NCBI GenBank assembly: GCA_047495785.1
Contig: JBLDXI010000001.1
Coordinates: forward strand, 682,001-746,000
Reading direction: 5' to 3'
Length of the DNA stretch: 64,000 nucleotides
Source: Lepidodermella squamata
Lineage: Eukaryota > Gastrotricha
Position numbers and translations under genes: made by a program. Position 1 is the stretch's first letter. Each line of letters begins with the position of its first letter. The notes beneath the pieces are model-generated. The model saw only the letters and a program-made list of their open reading frames with translations, was not told where the DNA came from and searched no databases. This document shows, one piece after another, positions 60,701 to 64,000 of the stretch.

Positions 60701-63700
60701 GTTTACGTACAGCGTACGATAGATGACGCCTAGTTTGGGGTTTCTTACAAAATTCAAGTTTAGTTTGAAAATTTGTATGAAACTACTCGCGTAAATGTAC
60801 CTGTTGATCACCATTGGCGCTCAGGCGGATATCCGGGAAAATGGATCGAACCACGTGCGCCAAAATAACGTCGACACAGTGAACTCGGCCCATTTTCAAC
60901 AGCTCCAACAAAAATTTAGGATGATATTGAGGAAGAACGGGATTAGTCGCTAGAGCCAACTCGTACAAACTAGCATCCTCCAGCACTCGAATAGCCGCTC
61001 GAGCTTGGTCGAGTGAACTTGTCCGTTGAATGGCAGGTTTTGTCGGTTGTGCATTGACGCTGCTTCGATGGTATTGATTAGGTGCCGTTGAATTAGACAG
61101 TGGGATTTCAGCCACAGTCGGCATAGCCTCAGCCCCGGTATGTTTTGCCAGCGACTGAAAACTCGCAGTTCGATGCATTTGCAGAAAGGAAGCAGAAGAA
61201 ACAGACAGCCAAACGTTGTCAGCAAGCGATCGAGCCTCGGGTGCCTGGGTCGAAGGCGAATTCAAGTTTGAGGCCATATTCGACGGTCTCCGACTTTCGA
61301 CTCCGTAATCTGTGGTCGCATGCAAACCGGATGGTACGGTTTGAGCCGCTGAACTCAGCTGCAATTGCTGCTGCTCATTGCCATGCCCATTTTGCAGGTT
61401 CGAGGTACTATTGTGTGAAGTTGCTTTCGAAGAGCCTTGCCATTGGCTGAAAATTTGAAGCTCTGAGCCGAGACCGACAACTAGTAGACCTGTTTGAAGC
61501 AAGCTGACGAACGTTGGAAGAACCGGACCCGAGCTCCACGCCGAGGCGGAATGAAGTTCGAAAACACGAACACGAACCCAGCAAACGCCGGAAGAGCGAT
61601 GGCTTGAAGGATTTTGCAGTGGCGAAGACGCACTTTGGCTTTGCCCAGCCATAAGTGGAGCATTCTGGAGCAAACCATGTCGACGATCGGTCATGTCCAA
61701 GCCACTGTTAGGGCCGTTTTGCTGGGGAGTTGAAGCCACAGATTCGTTTGCCTTTGCAGCCTAAAAGCATCAAGGAAACAGTCATTTTCTAGTTAATAAT
61801 CATGTTTCGTTATGGCCAACGGGCCTCGAGTAATTAACAAGTGATTAGACTTTATTCAAGTCCAACTCTAGCCTATGCTAAAATGTGTGTTTTGGGTAAC
61901 CGATGTACAATTGACACAAATTAGAACAATAACGACAATATTCAATAAATCAGGCGGGGTAAGTAAATTAGTTTAATATTATGACGGCTAATTCTGAGTT
62001 CATAATAAGTGAGACTAATCGACTCGACAATCAAGTTGAAGTACCTCCTGCGCAATCGCATCTTGCTTGCTCAATTGCTGTTAAAATCACACCAAAAGAT
62101 AAAATCAAACTCAAAATGATTGTGTTTAAAGGCTGATGTGTTGAAAAAATAATTTGTCATTCCAAAAAATAAATGTGGGCTTACCGATGCTATTTCTGTG
62201 GAAATTTGAGCGAAAACATAGACCCGATCAACAAGCAAAACAACAAGTAGATGGCTGCCGTCGTGAACGGGGCTCCAGCGAATTTTGACAGCGCTCAATG
62301 TGTCTAGCATCGCATTTGCTCCCATCAACTCCTGCATCACGCTCGAAGGTGCTTCGTTGCCTAAATCCAGAGTGTCCTCGACGTTCCATGTATAGCCACC
62401 AGTTGATTCGCATTCGTAAACCACGACTTGACACGAGAAGGGCGATGGCACTGCCGCCACAGAGCCGCGTTGAAGCAATCTCTTCCCGTTCATGCTATCG
62501 ATAGGGCTGACAGGTGGGCTGTTGAATGTAAACGGGGTCGCTACAACCGGGTTAGTTCGCCCACAAGCGACTGCAATTCGGCAAGAAAACGCGCATGACA
62601 CACCGATAATTTTCGCATTAGGACAATTTGAGAAAAATGGCGGCCGCAGTTGCGAAGATTCAGCGCCGTCTATTAAGAATGATTGCGGCCTATCGCCCGG
62701 CATTTTCCACTCTTGCCACGTTAAGTCGCATTTCGAAGTTCTGACGCCGGACCAAAATCGAACAGTCCCGTCTGTACAGCCGATGACGAGTTGGTAGGGT
62801 GAACAGAGGTTCGACAGGAAGGAAGAGCTCATTTGCGAAATCGCAGCATCTGCTTGGGCCAACCCGACCCCGAGCGGCAGAGGTAGCGCGATCGATGATA
62901 AAGGTTCTAGTGCTACCATCATCCTCGTTTCAGTTGCTATAGACAGAGACGACGATGACGGGTGCATTTGTGGTAGGCTCTCAGTGGGCGAGGCAATACC
63001 CTCCATACTCGCCGGTTTCGACATAGGCGAGGATACAGTGATGTGAAACGACTGAAGCGTAACCGAGCCATTCAACGAAACAACAAGTTGGATTGCGATG
63101 AATTCCGAAATTTCACTAGAGCTACCCGCCGCGCTGACGTCTGTGGCAGTATGCAGACCGGCGTTTGCCATCGGAAAGGCAGCGATAGGGAAGACGTGGA
63201 AAAAACGGCAGTCTGAATTCAAATTGTTTTCGTGTTGAAAATGCGATAACCGCAAAACGCAAGCAGGCCTCGAAGCTGATTGCTGACTAACAATGCCCAA
63301 TCGCTCGTCCACCTTACTCAACTGGCCTTTCTTTTTCAGGCGAGAGAAAAACGTGTAGGCATCTATGATAACTTGCATCGCTGTGAAGCCTTTCGACGAC
63401 CGTAGGAGGAAAACCGTAGACGGACTGACTCCACAGGGTGAAAAATGACCGGCAAAACTTGTCGGAATCCATGCGACTTGATGATGGTCTTTCTCAGGTA
63501 GAACAACGCGAGTTACCTCGGCGAAACCGCCTGATTGATGAAGTTGGGTTGTCGGGGTTACCTTCCAGAAAACTAGCTCGCCCGGCGACTGGGTGACCAC
63601 TATCGGAAGAACGGGATGAACGACAATGTTTTCCACAGAAGTTCGATGTCCGCAAATTCGTTGGCCGTGATACACGCTTACCAGGGTTGAGTGCTTAGCT

Positions 63701-64000
63701 TTCTCAGATAGTGATAGGCTCCAGCGATTAAGCGTGCCGTTATCGTGTACTGAGACCAGGGTGACGTGGCTGTGAGGGTCTGCGTATAAGAGGAGTGGCG
63801 ATGGCAGTAGGCTAGCGGCGTCGGAAGGCGGCAGGGTGCCCGGAAGACAGCTAGTGAAAGTGACGGTGGGTTGCACAAAGGACGCGCCATCGGCTTTGTC
63901 GAGGTGGTCGATGACCCAGAGCAGAAAGCTGCCGTCGGCGGGGCTGAACGATATCACCATATCGGGGCTGTGAATCCATTCGCGCCGCATTAACGCAAAC
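54754..64000 (-). CDS. DmX-like / Rabconnectin-3 alpha (5' part outside window)
   Basis: Seven exons lie in the window: >64000-62185, 62077-62045, 61760-60801, 60522-56356, 56262-56218, 55650-55590 and 55529-54754. They give about 2,619 codons; human DMXL2 has about 3,030 residues, so roughly the first 400 are beyond the right edge. DmX-like proteins are WD-rich relatives of yeast Rav1 that promote V-ATPase assembly and acidification of endosomes and synaptic vesicles. The Rav1-type helical domain starts near 60,050 (LDQMYLLALAGLVSARGK, then LASAS-like and FHSESQDELL blocks). The C-terminus is a WD propeller (NNVAHARYMSSHP, SNDNNNLRLWDT, TGAADGDVKIWS). The small exons of 33, 45 and 61 nt were recovered by phase: they read QLSKQDAIAQE, TPFQVLDRSRRLVKQ and CKNNVAHARYMSSHP. 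Introns run from 60 to 567 nt, longer than elsewhere in the window. Confidence 0.93.

Overview
The window is nuclear DNA of a multicellular animal with a compact genome. Most introns are only 43-64 nt with GT..AG ends, polyadenylation signals are AATAAA, and the gene set is metazoan: ephrin, WDR11, WDPCP/fritz, RFWD3, DmX-like, HERC2 and mitochondrial IF1. Short introns and head-to-tail packing resemble nematodes, rotifers or other small invertebrates. The phylum cannot be fixed from sequence alone, but genes I believe are missing from C. elegans (WDPCP, RFWD3) argue for a lineage that kept more of the ancestral set. Exon junctions were read from splice sites. For every multi-exon gene called complete, the exon lengths sum to a multiple of three.

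Layout. 744-30,549 is an uninterrupted minus-strand series. In transcription order it is a Rab8/10-type GTPase, WDR11, four tandem gamma-glutamyltransferase genes (GGT-D, -C, -B, -A) and a 4,960-residue HERC2. An 842-bp WDR11 intron holds, on the opposite strand, a complete three-exon gene for a small secreted cystine-knot ligand of TGF-beta/GDNF type. 31,502-38,590 is a plus-strand series, WDPCP - LSM7 - RFWD3, with short gaps. The 2.2-kb first intron of RFWD3 holds a second opposite-strand nested gene (C2HC-finger protein) flanked by 141-bp direct repeats. 39,758-41,279 is eEF1A (minus). 41.4-49.8 kb is gene-poor: non-LTR retrotransposon remnants, a 613-bp TA-flanked inverted-repeat element inserted in one remnant, and a possible cystine-knot hormone-like gene near 43.2-43.9 kb. 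49,780-52,361 is a two-exon ephrin, 53,220-53,603 is IF1 (minus), and 54,754 to the right edge is a DmX-like/Rabconnectin-3 gene (minus, 5' end outside).

How the genes relate. The Rab/WDR11/WDPCP neighbourhood groups three proteins linked elsewhere to cilia and membrane traffic. RFWD3 and HERC2 are ubiquitin ligases of DNA repair and signalling. DmX-like regulates V-ATPase assembly, and IF1 regulates the mitochondrial ATP synthase. The GGT cluster contains two copies with an intact active site (A, B), one that keeps the nucleophile but has lost substrate-binding residues (D), and one from which whole exons including the nucleophile have been deleted while the frame stayed open (C).

Most notable observations: the two nested opposite-strand genes, especially the ligand; the graded GGT array; the repeat-flanked gene inside RFWD3; and a probable second cystine-knot-type gene that no long open frame reveals.
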